From contig JAHREJ010000002.1 in NCBI GenBank assembly GCA_021733645.1, positions 84,593 to 148,592 of the forward strand: a stretch of 64,000 bases of DNA, read 5' to 3'. Position numbers and translations under genes: made by a program. This stretch comes from Bacillus subtilis subsp. subtilis (GTDB lineage: Bacteria > Pseudomonadota > Gammaproteobacteria > Xanthomonadales > Xanthomonadaceae). This document shows positions 20,615 to 28,816 of this stretch, one piece after another; position 1 is the stretch's first letter; each line of letters starts with the position of its first letter. The notes under the pieces were generated by a model that saw only the letters and a program-made list of their open reading frames with translations, was not told the DNA's origin and ran no database searches.

Positions 20615-20779
20615 GATCAGCGGTTCCCGATGGACGGCAATCGTCGATCATGGCACCGGGGAAGGGGCGGCGCATGGATCAAAGGTCCTGCCACGCCCCA
20701 TGACCTTCGGGCGCCGAGGTGTGTGAACGCATCGCCACGCGTGGGAACAGGACCGGGGACCGGCCGCCGAAGGCGCGTG

Positions 20780-20806
20780 GTAGCCACCGCCCGTTGGCGG
20801 TGGGCA
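20780..20806. repeat. REP-like palindrome, CCGTTGG-core type
   Basis: GTAG followed by CCACCGCCCGTTGGCGGTGG. The arms are CCACCGCC and GGCGGTGG around CGTT. It has the GTAG head of SMAG elements but another core; similar ones occur at 32013-32092 and 33694-33714. It lies only a few bases after the LAB_N gene stop, in the gap before the DUF885 gene. Confidence 0.6.
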
Positions 20807-20811
20807 CACCC

Positions 20812-21153
20812 TCAATGCACCGCCTTGTCCCGCTTCCACCCGCGATGGTCGATATCCAGCTTCAGGCTGTACAGGGCGGTGAACGCCGGGAACAGGTTCT
20901 GCAGCACGCCCACCGAGTCCTGCTTGGCCGAAAACAGGAAGTAACTCAGGGTCATCAGGCTGCCCACCACGCTCATGTACCAGAACAAGCGCGGGATCAC
21001 CGGCTTGCCCGCGCGCCGGGAGGCCACGAACTGCACCAGCCAACGGCCCCCGAACATCAGCGCGCCGGTGTAGCCGATCAGCTTCCAGCCGGTCACGTGC
21101 AGGCCGGTCCAGTAGAGCCAGGTCAACGGTTGGTCGAGCCAGTGCAGCTCCAT
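20812..21153 (-). CDS. LAB_N (lipid A biosynthesis N-terminal domain) membrane protein
   Basis: A 113-residue membrane protein with three helices. The family signature is visible as GWKLIGYTGALMFGGRWLVQF and FWYMSVVGSLMTLSYFLF, split here by VASRRAGKPVIPRL. LAB_N proteins usually sit with a GT2 enzyme that makes polyprenyl-phosphate sugar, and they may act as the membrane partner or flippase helper. Its start codon overlaps the stop of the GT2 gene by one base (TGATG), showing translational coupling. The partner GT-C transferase is not in the window. Confidence 0.88.
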   Translation of the reverse strand: MELHWLDQPLTWLYWTGLHVTGWKLIGYTGALMFGGRWLVQFVASRRAGKPVIPRLFWYMSVVGSLMTLSYFLFSAKQDSVGVLQNLFPAFTALYSLKLDIDHRGWKRDKAVH

Positions 21154-21875
21154 CAGCGTTCTTCCACGGCGGTGCGCTTGCTGCGCGTGATCAGCCAGGC
21201 CACCCCGCGCAGGTCACCGATACCGACCAGCGCGCGCCCCAGGTTGGTGTATTTGGACACCCCGGCGGTGCGGTGCCGGTGGTTGACCGGCACGCTCAGG
21301 GTTTTCCAGCCGGCGCGCTGCATCAGCGCCGGCAGGTAGCGGTGCATGTGGTCGAAGTACGGCAGGTCCAGGAACGCTTCGCGCTCGAACAGCTTGATCC
21401 CGCAGCCGGTATCGGGGGTGTCATCGCGCAGCATGCGCGCGCGGATCGCATTGGCCCATGTGCTGGCCCAGCGCTTGCTGCCCGAGTCCTGGCGGTTGAC
21501 CCGCCAGCCGGCGAACAGCTTGACCTGCGCTGCGGCCGTCGCGCGCGCGGCCATCAGTTTGGGGATATCGGCCGGGTCGTTCTGGCCGTCGCCGTCCAGG
21601 GTCGCGATCCACGGTGCACGGGCGTGTTTGACCCCGGTGCGCACCGCCGTGCTCTGCCCGCTCTGGCTGACATGGTGCAGTACGCGCAGTTCGGGGGTGT
21701 CGGTCTTGAGGCCCTGCAGTACGGCCAGGGTGTCATCACGCGAATGGTCGTCGATGTAGATGATCTCGAAGTCGATCTGCCCGCGCAGGGTTGCGGTGAT
21801 CTCGTCGATCAGGGGTTTGACGTTGTCGCGTTCATTGAAGACCGGGACAACGACCGACAATTGGGGTTGGCTCAT
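21153..21875 (-). CDS. GT2 glycosyltransferase, polyprenyl-phosphate sugar synthase type
   Basis: A 240-residue family 2 glycosyltransferase. It opens with LSVVVPVFNERDNVKPLIDE, has IIYIDDHSRDDTLAVL and the catalytic metal motif region DGDGQNDPADIPKL, and the DPM-type segment DTGCGIKLFEREAFLDLP. This matches the DPMS/ArnC-like group that moves a sugar from a nucleotide donor to undecaprenyl phosphate. Unlike ArnC/GtrB it lacks C-terminal membrane helices; the separate LAB_N protein encoded next may supply the membrane part. The sugar is unknown; the upstream epimerase suggests a uronic acid or hexose donor. Confidence 0.85.
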   Translation of the reverse strand: MSQPQLSVVVPVFNERDNVKPLIDEITATLRGQIDFEIIYIDDHSRDDTLAVLQGLKTDTPELRVLHHVSQSGQSTAVRTGVKHARAPWIATLDGDGQNDPADIPKLMAARATAAAQVKLFAGWRVNRQDSGSKRWASTWANAIRARMLRDDTPDTGCGIKLFEREAFLDLPYFDHMHRYLPALMQRAGWKTLSVPVNHRHRTAGVSKYTNLGRALVGIGDLRGVAWLITRSKRTAVEER

Positions 21876-21962
21876 GGTCGGGCTCTGCGAATGGCCAGGG
21901 TCAAAAACGAGCGCGCATTTTCCGCCCCCGAGATTATCCGAAGATGAATTGGCAGATGTGTG

Positions 21963-22928
21963 TCAGGCGTGAGTGCCGAAATAGTCGCGGCACCAGGCCA
22001 CCACCGGCGGCAGGCCCTGCTCGATCGGTGTGACCGGTTCATAGCCGAAGGCGTCATGGGCGCGGGTGGTGTCGGCCATGGTGCGGACCATGTCGCCCGG
22101 CTGCATCGGCTTGTAGACCTTGTGCGCCGGGCGGCCGGCGGCGGCCTCGATAATCCCGATGAAATGCTCCAGCTCGATCGGGGTGTGGTTGCCCAGGTTG
22201 AATACACGGTGCGGCACGTCCTCGCTGGACGGGTGCGCCAGCGCGCCGAGAATACCGGCCACCACGTCGGAAACATGTGTGAAGTCGCGCTGCATCCTGC
22301 CCTCGTTGAACACCTCGATCGGGCGCCCGGCCAGCACCGCGCGCGCAAACAGCAGCGGAGCCATATCCGGCCGGCCCCACGGCCCGTACACGGTGAAGAA
22401 GCGCAGACCGGTGGCATGCAGGCCGTACAACTGCGCATAGGTGTAGGCCATCAGCTCGTTGGCCGCCTTGGTGGCCGCGTACAGCGAGCGCGGCTTGTCG
22501 ATGCGCTGGTCTTCGGAGAACGGCGGGGTGGCCGAGTCGCCGTAGACCGAGCTGCTGGAGGCATACACCAGGTGCGATACGCCGCGATGCCGGCACAGCT
22601 CGAGCATGTTGACGAAGCCGACCACGTTGCTGTCCACATAGGCGTACGGGTTGTCCAGCGAATAACGCACGCCGGCCTGTGCGGCCAGGTGGATCACCCG
22701 GGTGGGTGTGACCTCATCGAACAGCGCGGCCAGGCCATCGCGGTCGGTGAGGTCCAGCACGCGGATGTCCGCCTCCGGGCAGAGCGCGGCCACGCGGTCG
22801 CGCTTGATCTGCGGGTCGTAGTAGTCGTTGTAGTTGTCCAGCCCGACCACCGGCTCACCGGCGTGAAGCAGCGCGCGGACGGTGTTGGCCCCGATGAAGC
22901 CTGCAGCGCCGGTTACAAGGGTGGTCAT
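21963..22928 (-). CDS. NAD-dependent nucleotide-sugar epimerase (SDR family)
   Basis: A 321-residue extended short-chain dehydrogenase. The NAD motif TLVTGAAGFIGANTVRALL starts the protein, the catalytic triad is seen as SSSSVYG and YAATKAANE, and VFNLGNHTPIELEHFI is close to the UDP-glucuronate 4-epimerase group (WbpP/Gla-like). The most likely role is making a UDP-galacturonate-type donor for a cell-surface or lipid glycan. It precedes the GT2 and LAB_N genes on one strand. The start at 22928 (MTTLVTG) is used rather than the ATG nine codons upstream because it fits the fold. Confidence 0.85.
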   Translation of the reverse strand: MTTLVTGAAGFIGANTVRALLHAGEPVVGLDNYNDYYDPQIKRDRVAALCPEADIRVLDLTDRDGLAALFDEVTPTRVIHLAAQAGVRYSLDNPYAYVDSNVVGFVNMLELCRHRGVSHLVYASSSSVYGDSATPPFSEDQRIDKPRSLYAATKAANELMAYTYAQLYGLHATGLRFFTVYGPWGRPDMAPLLFARAVLAGRPIEVFNEGRMQRDFTHVSDVVAGILGALAHPSSEDVPHRVFNLGNHTPIELEHFIGIIEAAAGRPAHKVYKPMQPGDMVRTMADTTRAHDAFGYEPVTPIEQGLPPVVAWCRDYFGTHA

Positions 22929-22979
22929 GGCGGTAGTCCTGGTGATCTCAGGCAACAGGATATCGCCGTTGCGTGGCGC

Positions 22980-23705
22980 TCAAAACAACCCGAAGCGTTT
23001 CTTGGCGACGTTGACCCGGCCCGGTTCAATGATGTCGCTGACGCCCTTGGCATCGAAGCGGTCCAGCAGCGCGTCGCTGCCCTTCTTCAGTTTCAGCGCC
23101 ATCTCTTCCGGGTACAGCGGCACGATGGACATGAACACGATGGTTTTCCGGTCGTCGATGACCAGGTGGCCGAAGCCCTCCGGGGCATTTACCGGGGGCA
23201 GCACGATCGCACCGTCGAAGCCGACGCCGGGGGCGTAGGGCTGGGGCGGGTCGAAATTGGGAATCGTGTGGCCAAAGCCCAGCCACGTATCGAGCTTGTG
23301 CGGCAGCCGCGCCAACTGCTTGAGCAGGCGGATCGGCCAGTAATGGGCTTCGTTGTCGAAGTCGTCGTGCTGGATCGGCCAGTCCGCCGGCAGGGTCACC
23401 ATCAACTCCATGTACGGCGGCGCCTCGACATCGTCGGCCAGGGTCATCGGCAGGTCGCTCATGCCCGAGGTCACCAACCGCAGGTGCGGGAAATCCTCGG
23501 TGGCCGGCACCACGTGCACGTCGATGTGCACGGCGTCGGAGACGATCTCGTGGAAGACCCGCGAGATCGGCCCGAGGTGCTGCTCGATATGCGCGCTGAT
23601 CTGCTCGATGCATTCCTCCCCGGCCGGCGCGGCGAAGTCTTTCGGGCGGCCGTGCATCAGCATCTGGCTGCCGCCGGGGCTCATATCGTCATGGTTGTCG
23701 CGCAT
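22980..23705 (-). CDS. Suppressor-of-fused (SUFU) domain protein
   Basis: A 241-residue soluble protein matching the bacterial SUFU-domain family. Visible features are HIEQHLGPISRVFHEIVSD, then VHIDVHVVPATEDFPHLRLV and SGMSDLPMTL, with the late segment VIDDRKTIVFMSIVPLYP. In animals SUFU controls Hedgehog signalling; bacterial members are common but uncharacterised, some are immunity-like in toxin islands. Here it lies in a run of minus-strand genes between a HHH protein and a sugar epimerase, 51 bases before the latter. An alternative start 56 codons upstream overlaps the HHH gene and lacks similarity. Confidence 0.85.
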   Translation of the reverse strand: MRDNHDDMSPGGSQMLMHGRPKDFAAPAGEECIEQISAHIEQHLGPISRVFHEIVSDAVHIDVHVVPATEDFPHLRLVTSGMSDLPMTLADDVEAPPYMELMVTLPADWPIQHDDFDNEAHYWPIRLLKQLARLPHKLDTWLGFGHTIPNFDPPQPYAPGVGFDGAIVLPPVNAPEGFGHLVIDDRKTIVFMSIVPLYPEEMALKLKKGSDALLDRFDAKGVSDIIEPGRVNVAKKRFGLF

Positions 23706-23746
23706 GTACTGCTCCTTGTAGGTCGCCAGCGACCGCAGAGGCCCCC

Positions 23747-24055
23747 TCACCACAGGGTGAGCGGCGCATCCTTGGCCAGCGTGGCCTTGCGTTCCTTGCT
23801 GAAATCCCACCACGGGCGCGGTGCTTCGCCCTGCATGAAGCGCACGATCGACAGGAACACGTCGATCACGCACGGGTCATGCATCACCCCGGTGCGCAGG
23901 CACAGCTGCGCGTACATGTCATAGGCGTCGCGGCCACGCACGTGCGCGGGAACGCGGATGCCGATCAGACGCAGATCTTTCTCACAGGCCGGCCCGACAT
24001 TCGGCAGGTCGGTCAGACGCAACAGATGGTTGCGGTCGACCTTGGTGGGGTTCAT
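23747..24055 (-). CDS. Helix-hairpin-helix protein, Cdd1-like
   Basis: A 102-residue protein with one helix-hairpin-helix motif near the N terminus (RLTDLPNVGPACEKDLRLIG), the DNA- or nucleic-acid-binding unit, followed by RVPAHVRGRDAYDMYAQLC and CVIDVFLSIVRFM. This is the pattern of the small Cdd1/mitomycin-resistance-locus family. No enzyme activity is expected. It follows parB by 35 bases and may be co-transcribed with the partition genes. Confidence 0.8.
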   Translation of the reverse strand: MNPTKVDRNHLLRLTDLPNVGPACEKDLRLIGIRVPAHVRGRDAYDMYAQLCLRTGVMHDPCVIDVFLSIVRFMQGEAPRPWWDFSKERKATLAKDAPLTLW

Positions 24056-24090
24056 TGCAGGGGGATGATCCTCTTGCGCAGGCGGGGGAC

Positions 24091-25014
24091 TCAGCCCTTC
24101 TGTGCGCGGAGTCGGTCGAGCACGCCATCCAGCGTGTCCAGGTCGGTGTAATGGATGATCAGCTTGCCCTTGCCGCCACGGCCATGATTGATGGCCACGC
24201 GTGCGCCCAGCGACTCGGACAGTTCGGTTTCCAGCGAGGCGATATCGGCCTGGGGGGCACTGGCCGCCGGCTTCTTGCGCAGCGAACCGGGCACCTTGCC
24301 GGCAGCGAACTGCTGCGCGCGGTGTTCCACTTCGCGTACCGACCAGCCCTGGTCGGCCGCTTCCTGGGCCAGCTTGCTGGCCAGTTCCGGCGCCAGGGTG
24401 AGCAGCGCACGCGCATGGCCCATTTCCAGCCGGCGGGTTTCCAGCAGCAGGCGGATCGCGATCGGCAGCTCCAGCAGGCGCAGCAGGTTGGATACCGCCG
24501 CACGCGAGCGGCCCACGGCCTGTGCGGCTTCGGCGTGGGTCAGCGCGAATTCGCTGATCAGGCGCTGCAGCGCTTCGGCTTCTTCCAGCGGATTGAGGTC
24601 TTCACGCTGGATGTTCTCGATCAGCGCCATCGCGATGACGGTGCGGTCTTCCAGCTCGCGCACCACCACCGGCACTTCGTCCAGGCCGGCCAGCTGCGAG
24701 GCGCGCCAGCGGCGTTCACCGGCGACGATCTCGAAACTGTCCGGGCCGAGCTGACGCACCAGGATCGGCTGGATCACGCCCTGCGCCTTGATGGATTCGG
24801 CCAGCTCGGCGAGCTTGGTTTCGTCCATGTCGCGGCGCGGCTGGTACTTGCCCGGCTGCAGCTGGCCGACCGGCAGCTTGCGCAGCACCTCACCCGGCAT
24901 GGGCTCGATCACGGCCGCAGCCTGCACCTGGGTCACCGCGCCCTTGGGCCCCAACAGCGCGTCGAGGCCACGGCCGAGGCCGCGTTTCTTGCCGAGGGCG
25001 GGCTTGGTGCTCAT
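24091..25014 (-). CDS. parB: Chromosome partitioning protein ParB
   Basis: A 307-residue ParB. The N-terminal nuclease-like CTPase domain has LPVGQLQPGKYQPRRDMDE, the box II motif GERRWRASQLAG, and ENIQREDLNPLEEAEALQRL. The HTH region is LTHAEAAQAVGRSRAAVSNL. It binds parS sites and loads onto DNA with CTP to organise the origin region together with ParA. The ATG overlaps the parA stop by one base (TGATG). No full parS palindrome was noticed in this window. Confidence 0.96.
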   Translation of the reverse strand: MSTKPALGKKRGLGRGLDALLGPKGAVTQVQAAAVIEPMPGEVLRKLPVGQLQPGKYQPRRDMDETKLAELAESIKAQGVIQPILVRQLGPDSFEIVAGERRWRASQLAGLDEVPVVVRELEDRTVIAMALIENIQREDLNPLEEAEALQRLISEFALTHAEAAQAVGRSRAAVSNLLRLLELPIAIRLLLETRRLEMGHARALLTLAPELASKLAQEAADQGWSVREVEHRAQQFAAGKVPGSLRKKPAASAPQADIASLETELSESLGARVAINHGRGGKGKLIIHYTDLDTLDGVLDRLRAQKG

Positions 25015-25811
25015 CAGACAGTCTCCAGGGCTTTATCGGCCGTGTTGCGTTGTTGGTGGCGGCGGATGATCTCACCGGCCAGGCCGAGGTAGGCCACGCC
25101 GCCCCGCGAGGCGCGGTCGTAACCGACGATGCTCTGCCCGTGGCTGGGCGCTTCGGCCAGGCGCACGTTGCGCGGCACGATGGTGCGGAACACGCGGTCG
25201 CCGAAATGCTCGGTGAGCTCGGCCGACACCGCGTTGGCCAGGTTGTTGCGCACATCGAACATGGTGCGCAGCACGCCCTCGATCTCCAGGTGGGGATTGA
25301 GGTTGGCACGCAGCGCTTCGATGGTTTCCACCAGCGCGCTCAGGCCTTCCAGCGCGTAGTACTCGCACTGCATCGGCACGATCACCGAATCGGCGGCGGC
25401 CAGGGCGTTCAGGGTCAGCAGCGACAGCGCCGGCGGGCAGTCGATCAGGATGAAATCGTATTCGTCGCGGACCGGGGCCAGCGCGCGCTTGAGGCGCTGC
25501 TCGCGTTCGCCCTGGTCCATCAGCTGGATCTCGGCGGCGGTCAGGTCGATGTTGCCCGGCAGCAGGTCGAAGCCTTCCGGGGTGGTGACGCGGACTTCGG
25601 CAGCGGTGGCTTCGCCGAGCAGCAGATCGCAGGTGGAGGCAGCGACTTCACGCTTGTCCACGCCACTGCCCATGGTCGCATTGCCTTGGGAATCAAGGTC
25701 GACCAGGAGCACGCGCTTGGGTGCAGCAGCCAGGGAGGCGGCCAGATTGACAGCGGTCGTGGTCTTGCCGACGCCACCTTTCTGGTTGGCGATGGCGATG
25801 ATGCGGGCCAT
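25014..25811 (-). CDS. parA: Chromosome partitioning ATPase ParA (Soj)
   Basis: A 265-residue deviant Walker ATPase. The P-loop is KGGVGKTTTAVNLAASLA (residues 11 onward), with the signature Lys at the first position; switch and Walker B segments are VLLVDLDSQGNATMGSGVD and FILIDCPPALSLLTLNALAA. It powers segregation of ParB-bound origins. The ATG at 25811 (MARIIAIANQ) is chosen over one five codons upstream. rsmG follows upstream after a gap of about 210 bases, the same neighbourhood as in many gammaproteobacteria near the replication origin. Confidence 0.97.
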   Translation of the reverse strand: MARIIAIANQKGGVGKTTTAVNLAASLAAAPKRVLLVDLDSQGNATMGSGVDKREVAASTCDLLLGEATAAEVRVTTPEGFDLLPGNIDLTAAEIQLMDQGEREQRLKRALAPVRDEYDFILIDCPPALSLLTLNALAAADSVIVPMQCEYYALEGLSALVETIEALRANLNPHLEIEGVLRTMFDVRNNLANAVSAELTEHFGDRVFRTIVPRNVRLAEAPSHGQSIVGYDRASRGGVAYLGLAGEIIRRHQQRNTADKALETV

Positions 25812-26022
25812 GCGGGTGAGCCTCATCGGCAGGGAGTGGGACTGGTCATTATGCGTATATGGGGCGTGTCATGCACTGTGAGATACGCGCCGATGGGCGG
25901 CCGCGACCTGCGATGGCCCCTGGCAATGCGCCCGGTGGACACCGCAGCGGCAGCTGTGACGGGCGCTGCGGCCCCCATCAAGGTGCGCGGGCGGCGAGCG
26001 GCCAACGCGCATGTCCGGGCGG

Positions 26023-26661
26023 TCAAGGACCGGCCACCACCACCAGATGGCGCTCGCCGGTCAGGCCGGGCACGTGCAGCGGCAGGACCTGTTCCACCTG
26101 CCAACCGACCGGCAGCTGGGCGATTTCGTCGTGCGGGTACATGCCTTTCATCGCCAGCAGGCGGCCGCCGGGGCGCAGCAGGTGGCCGCCGACGGCGATG
26201 ATGCCGGCCAGGGTGTCCATGGCGCGCGCGGTGAGGTGGTCATAAGCGCCGGGTTCGGCCAGCGCTTCGGCACGCGACTCGGCCACGCGGGCATTGCCCA
26301 GGCCCAGCTGGCGCACCGCTTCGCGCATGAAGCGGGCCTTCTTGCCGTTGCTTTCCACCAGGGTCACCTGCAGCTGCGGGCGGGCGATGGCCAGCGGGAT
26401 GCCCGGCAGGCCGGGGCCGGTGCCGAGGTCGGCCAGGGTGCCGCGCTCCAGGTAGGGCTGCATGGCCAGCGAGTCGAGCAGATGGCGGGTGACCATCTCC
26501 AGCGGGTCGCGGATGGCGGTGAGGTTGTAAGTGCGGTTCCAGCGGTCGAGCAGGGTGAGGTAGGTCAGCAGTGGCGGCGCCAGGGCGGCGTCCAGGTCCA
26601 TCGCGGCCAGGCCACGCTCAAGCGCTTGGGCCACGCCGGCCGGGAGTTTGTGTTCGGTCAT
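26023..26661 (-). CDS. rsmG: 16S rRNA (guanine527-N7)-methyltransferase RsmG (GidB)
   Basis: A 212-residue SAM-dependent methyltransferase that methylates G527 in the 16S rRNA decoding region. The core includes [29 protein letters not shown], and the SAM-binding loop [15 protein letters not shown] (residues 76-90). Length and order match GidB. Upstream lies a tandem pair of SMAG elements. The start at 26661 (MTEHKLP) is used; a longer frame upstream runs into the repeats. Confidence 0.96.
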   Translation of the reverse strand: MTEHKLPAGVAQALERGLAAMDLDAALAPPLLTYLTLLDRWNRTYNLTAIRDPLEMVTRHLLDSLAMQPYLERGTLADLGTGPGLPGIPLAIARPQLQVTLVESNGKKARFMREAVRQLGLGNARVAESRAEALAEPGAYDHLTARAMDTLAGIIAVGGHLLRPGGRLLAMKGMYPHDEIAQLPVGWQVEQVLPLHVPGLTGERHLVVVAGP

Positions 26662-26741
26662 GGGGCGATTATCGCAGGTCGACGCTGACGGCGACGCGTC
26701 ATTTCCCTGGACACGGCTGGCCGGGGTGGAGGGTCGGCGCC

Positions 26742-26859
26742 CGATGGTAGCGCCGAGCCATGCTCGGCTGGCCGCCCACAGCGCGGCAATCGTCAGCGCC
26801 CGATGGTAGCGCCGAGCCATGCTCGGCTGGCCGCGCGCAGCGCGGCAATCGTCGGCGCC
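26742..26859. repeat. Tandem SMAG repeat, two 59-bp units
   Basis: Two almost identical direct copies (starting at 26742 and 26801) each contain GTAGCGCCGAGC, then CATGCTCGGCTGG, and end with GCGCGGCAATCGTC. Each palindrome can form a hairpin. Only a few bases differ between the units. They occupy the gap between rsmG and the phosphopantetheinyl transferase gene. Confidence 0.85.
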
Positions 26860-26892
26860 CTAGGGAGGCCATCGCCGGCAACGCACCTTCGC

Positions 26893-27519
26893 TCAGACCG
26901 CGTGCCAGGCCAATGCGGCGCGGAAATCGGCGGCGGCCTGCCATTCGTGCAGGTGCCAGCGGGCGGCGTCGCCCAGCTCGGGGTCGCACCAGGCCAGGTG
27001 CAGGTTGCCCTCGGCGTCCGGGGCCAACTGCAGGCGGTGCAGGCCGAAGGAGATGCCCTGCCCCTGCGCCTTGAGGATGGCTTCCTTGGCGCACCACACC
27101 CGGAAGAACCACGGCGTGCGGGCGGCTTCGTCCAGCCCCAGCAGCCAGGCGATCTCGGCCGGGTGGAAGAAGCGTTCGATGATTTCGGCCATGCGCGGCC
27201 GCGGACGCAGGGGTTCCAGGTCGACCCCCAGGCGGACGCGCTCGGCCATCGCCACCAGCAGCAGGCCGTGGCTGTGGCTCCAGCCGGTGCCGATATGCGC
27301 CAGCGGGCCGTGCAGTGCCGGGCGGCCACGCGCGTCGCGCTGCAGCGGCAGGGTGTCCGGCGTGCCGCCGAGCTGGTCGGCCAGCAGCACCCGCGCCTGC
27401 GGTTCGCCACGGGTGCCGTTGACGTGGGGCAGGCACCAGACCGTGACCGGGCCGAAGCGCCACGGGCCGCCCAAGGGCGCAGACAGGGTCACGCCTGCAC
27501 CCGGCAAGGGCGACTGCAC
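26893..27519 (-). CDS. 4'-phosphopantetheinyl transferase, Sfp type
   Basis: A 208-residue enzyme of the Sfp/AcpT/EntD group that moves phosphopantetheine from CoA to a carrier-protein serine. The two metal- and CoA-binding motifs are GVDLEPLRPRP (Asp100, Glu102) and WCAKEAILKAQGQGI (Trp142 to Lys150). No carrier protein or synthase gene is nearby, so its targets (peptide/polyketide carriers or AcpP-like proteins) are unknown. It is divergent from glsB. Confidence 0.88.
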   Translation of the reverse strand: MQSPLPGAGVTLSAPLGGPWRFGPVTVWCLPHVNGTRGEPQARVLLADQLGGTPDTLPLQRDARGRPALHGPLAHIGTGWSHSHGLLLVAMAERVRLGVDLEPLRPRPRMAEIIERFFHPAEIAWLLGLDEAARTPWFFRVWCAKEAILKAQGQGISFGLHRLQLAPDAEGNLHLAWCDPELGDAARWHLHEWQAAADFRAALAWHAV

Positions 27520-27582
27520 GGTGATTTCACGGCGGGTACCGTCAACTGGCCCGGTCGTTCACGCAAACCGGGAGTCAACGCT

Positions 27583-27834
27583 ATGGGCATCATCATCTGG
27601 CTGATCGTCGGCGGCATCGTGGGCTGGCTTGCCAGCATCATCATGAAGCGCGACGCGCAACAAGGCATCATCCTCAACATCGTGGTCGGGATCGTCGGCG
27701 CGTTGCTGGCCGGCTGGCTGTTCGGCGGTGGCATCAACGAAGCGATCACGATCCGTACGTTCCTGTTCTCGTTGATCGGCGCGGTGATCCTGCTGGCGAT
27801 CGTGAATCTGTTTACGCGCAAGAGCGTCCGGTAA
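27583..27834 (+). CDS. GlsB/YeaQ/YmgE-family small membrane protein
   Basis: An 83-residue protein with three membrane helices: IIIWLIVGGIVGWLASIIM, ILNIVVGIVGALLAGWLF and LFSLIGAVILLAIVNLF. These are typical of the transglycosylase-associated/GlsB family, often linked to envelope stress. Start at 27583 is supported by a GGGAG sequence a few bases upstream. The gene ends before a hairpin terminator shared with xthA. Confidence 0.9.
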   Translation: MGIIIWLIVGGIVGWLASIIMKRDAQQGIILNIVVGIVGALLAGWLFGGGINEAITIRTFLFSLIGAVILLAIVNLFTRKSVR

Positions 27835-27881
27835 TCACCGACGCGTTGGCTGGGATGCGTCGGCCGATGCGCTGAGGGTTC

Positions 27882-27910
27882 AACAAGGCCCGGCATTGCC
27901 GGGCCTTGTT
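27882..27910. terminator. Bidirectional hairpin between glsB-type gene and xthA
   Basis: A perfect 14-bp stem, AACAAGGCCCGGCA and TGCCGGGCCTTGTT, around a single base. It lies between two converging genes; T-rich arm ends allow termination in either direction. Confidence 0.75.
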
Positions 27911-27928
27911 GTGTCGGTGCTCAGGCGC

Positions 27929-28699
27929 TCAGGCGCCCAACTGCACCCACGCCGGCGCGTGGTCGCTGGGGCGGTCCCAGGTCCGCGGCTCGCGGTCGAT
28001 GCCCGAGGCGATCGCGCGCGCCTTGAGCGCATCCGACACCAGCGTCAGGTCGATGCGCAGGCCCAGATTGCGGCGGAAGCCGGCTGCGCGGTAATCCCAC
28101 CAGCTGAACACGCCTTCTTCGGCGCTGTGCAGGCGGAAGGCATCGTGCAGGCCCAACTGCAGCAGCTTGTTGAGCGCGTCGCGTTCGGCGGTGGAGGTGA
28201 GGATGTGGTTCTCGTTCCAGACCAGCGGATCGTTCACATCGCGCGCGTCGGGGGCGATGTTGAAGTCGCCCATCACCACCAGTTCGGGGTACCTCTGGAT
28301 CTCGGCGGCCACCCAGGCGTGCACGGCTTCCAGCCAGCGCAGCTTGTAGGCGTACTTGTCGGTGCCGATGTCCTGGCCGTTGACCACGTACAGGTTGATG
28401 ATGCGCACGCCGCCCACGGTGCCGGCGATGGCGCGCTTCTGCTCATCCTCGAAACCGGGGATGCCGATCTGCACGTCCTGCGCCGGTTCGCGCGACAGCA
28501 GTGCCACGCCGTTGTAGGTCTTCTGGCCGGCAAACACGCTGCGGTAACCCAGCCCGGCCAGCACCGCATCGGGGAACTTGTGGTCCTCCATCTTGGTTTC
28601 CTGGATGCCCACGACATCCGGCGCGAACGCCTGCAGCCATTGTTCCAGGTGCGGCAGGCGCACGTTGAGCGAGTTGACGTTCCAGGAGGCGATTTTCAT
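27929..28699 (-). CDS. xthA: Exodeoxyribonuclease III (AP endonuclease)
   Basis: A 256-residue enzyme of the exonuclease III family that cuts abasic sites and removes 3' blocks in base-excision repair. Motifs: MKIASWNVNSLNVRLPHLE, GIQETKMED (catalytic Glu), VVMGDFNIAPDARDV (metal-binding Asp and Asn), and the terminal SDHAPAWVQLG with the catalytic Asp-His pair. Length fits the XthA family. The ATG at 28699 is used; an upstream ATG nine codons earlier has no family similarity. Confidence 0.94.
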   Translation of the reverse strand: MKIASWNVNSLNVRLPHLEQWLQAFAPDVVGIQETKMEDHKFPDAVLAGLGYRSVFAGQKTYNGVALLSREPAQDVQIGIPGFEDEQKRAIAGTVGGVRIINLYVVNGQDIGTDKYAYKLRWLEAVHAWVAAEIQRYPELVVMGDFNIAPDARDVNDPLVWNENHILTSTAERDALNKLLQLGLHDAFRLHSAEEGVFSWWDYRAAGFRRNLGLRIDLTLVSDALKARAIASGIDREPRTWDRPSDHAPAWVQLGA

Positions 28700-28728
28700 G
28701 GGGGGCATTCTACCGGACCGCTCCACCG

Positions 28729-28806
28729 GTAGCGTCGGGGGCTGCCCGGCCAGCCAGCCCAGGCGCGTGGTGGCTTGACGTGTGGCCAGGCAGAGCCCGG
28801 CGCTAC
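28729..28806. repeat. Degenerate REP pair
   Basis: GTAGCGTCGGGGGCTGCC at one end and CAGAGCCCGGCGCTAC at the other, in opposite orientation, resemble a decayed SMAG dimer. It ends 10 bases before the aldehyde dehydrogenase stop codon. Confidence 0.5.
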
Positions 28807-28816
28807 GCGGCGCAGG

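Noticed and set aside
24091..25811. A parS site near parA-parB
   Set aside because: I looked for TGTTTCACGTGAAACA-type palindromes and found no full match. Near-matches such as TGTTCCACTTCGCG (24324) lack symmetry.
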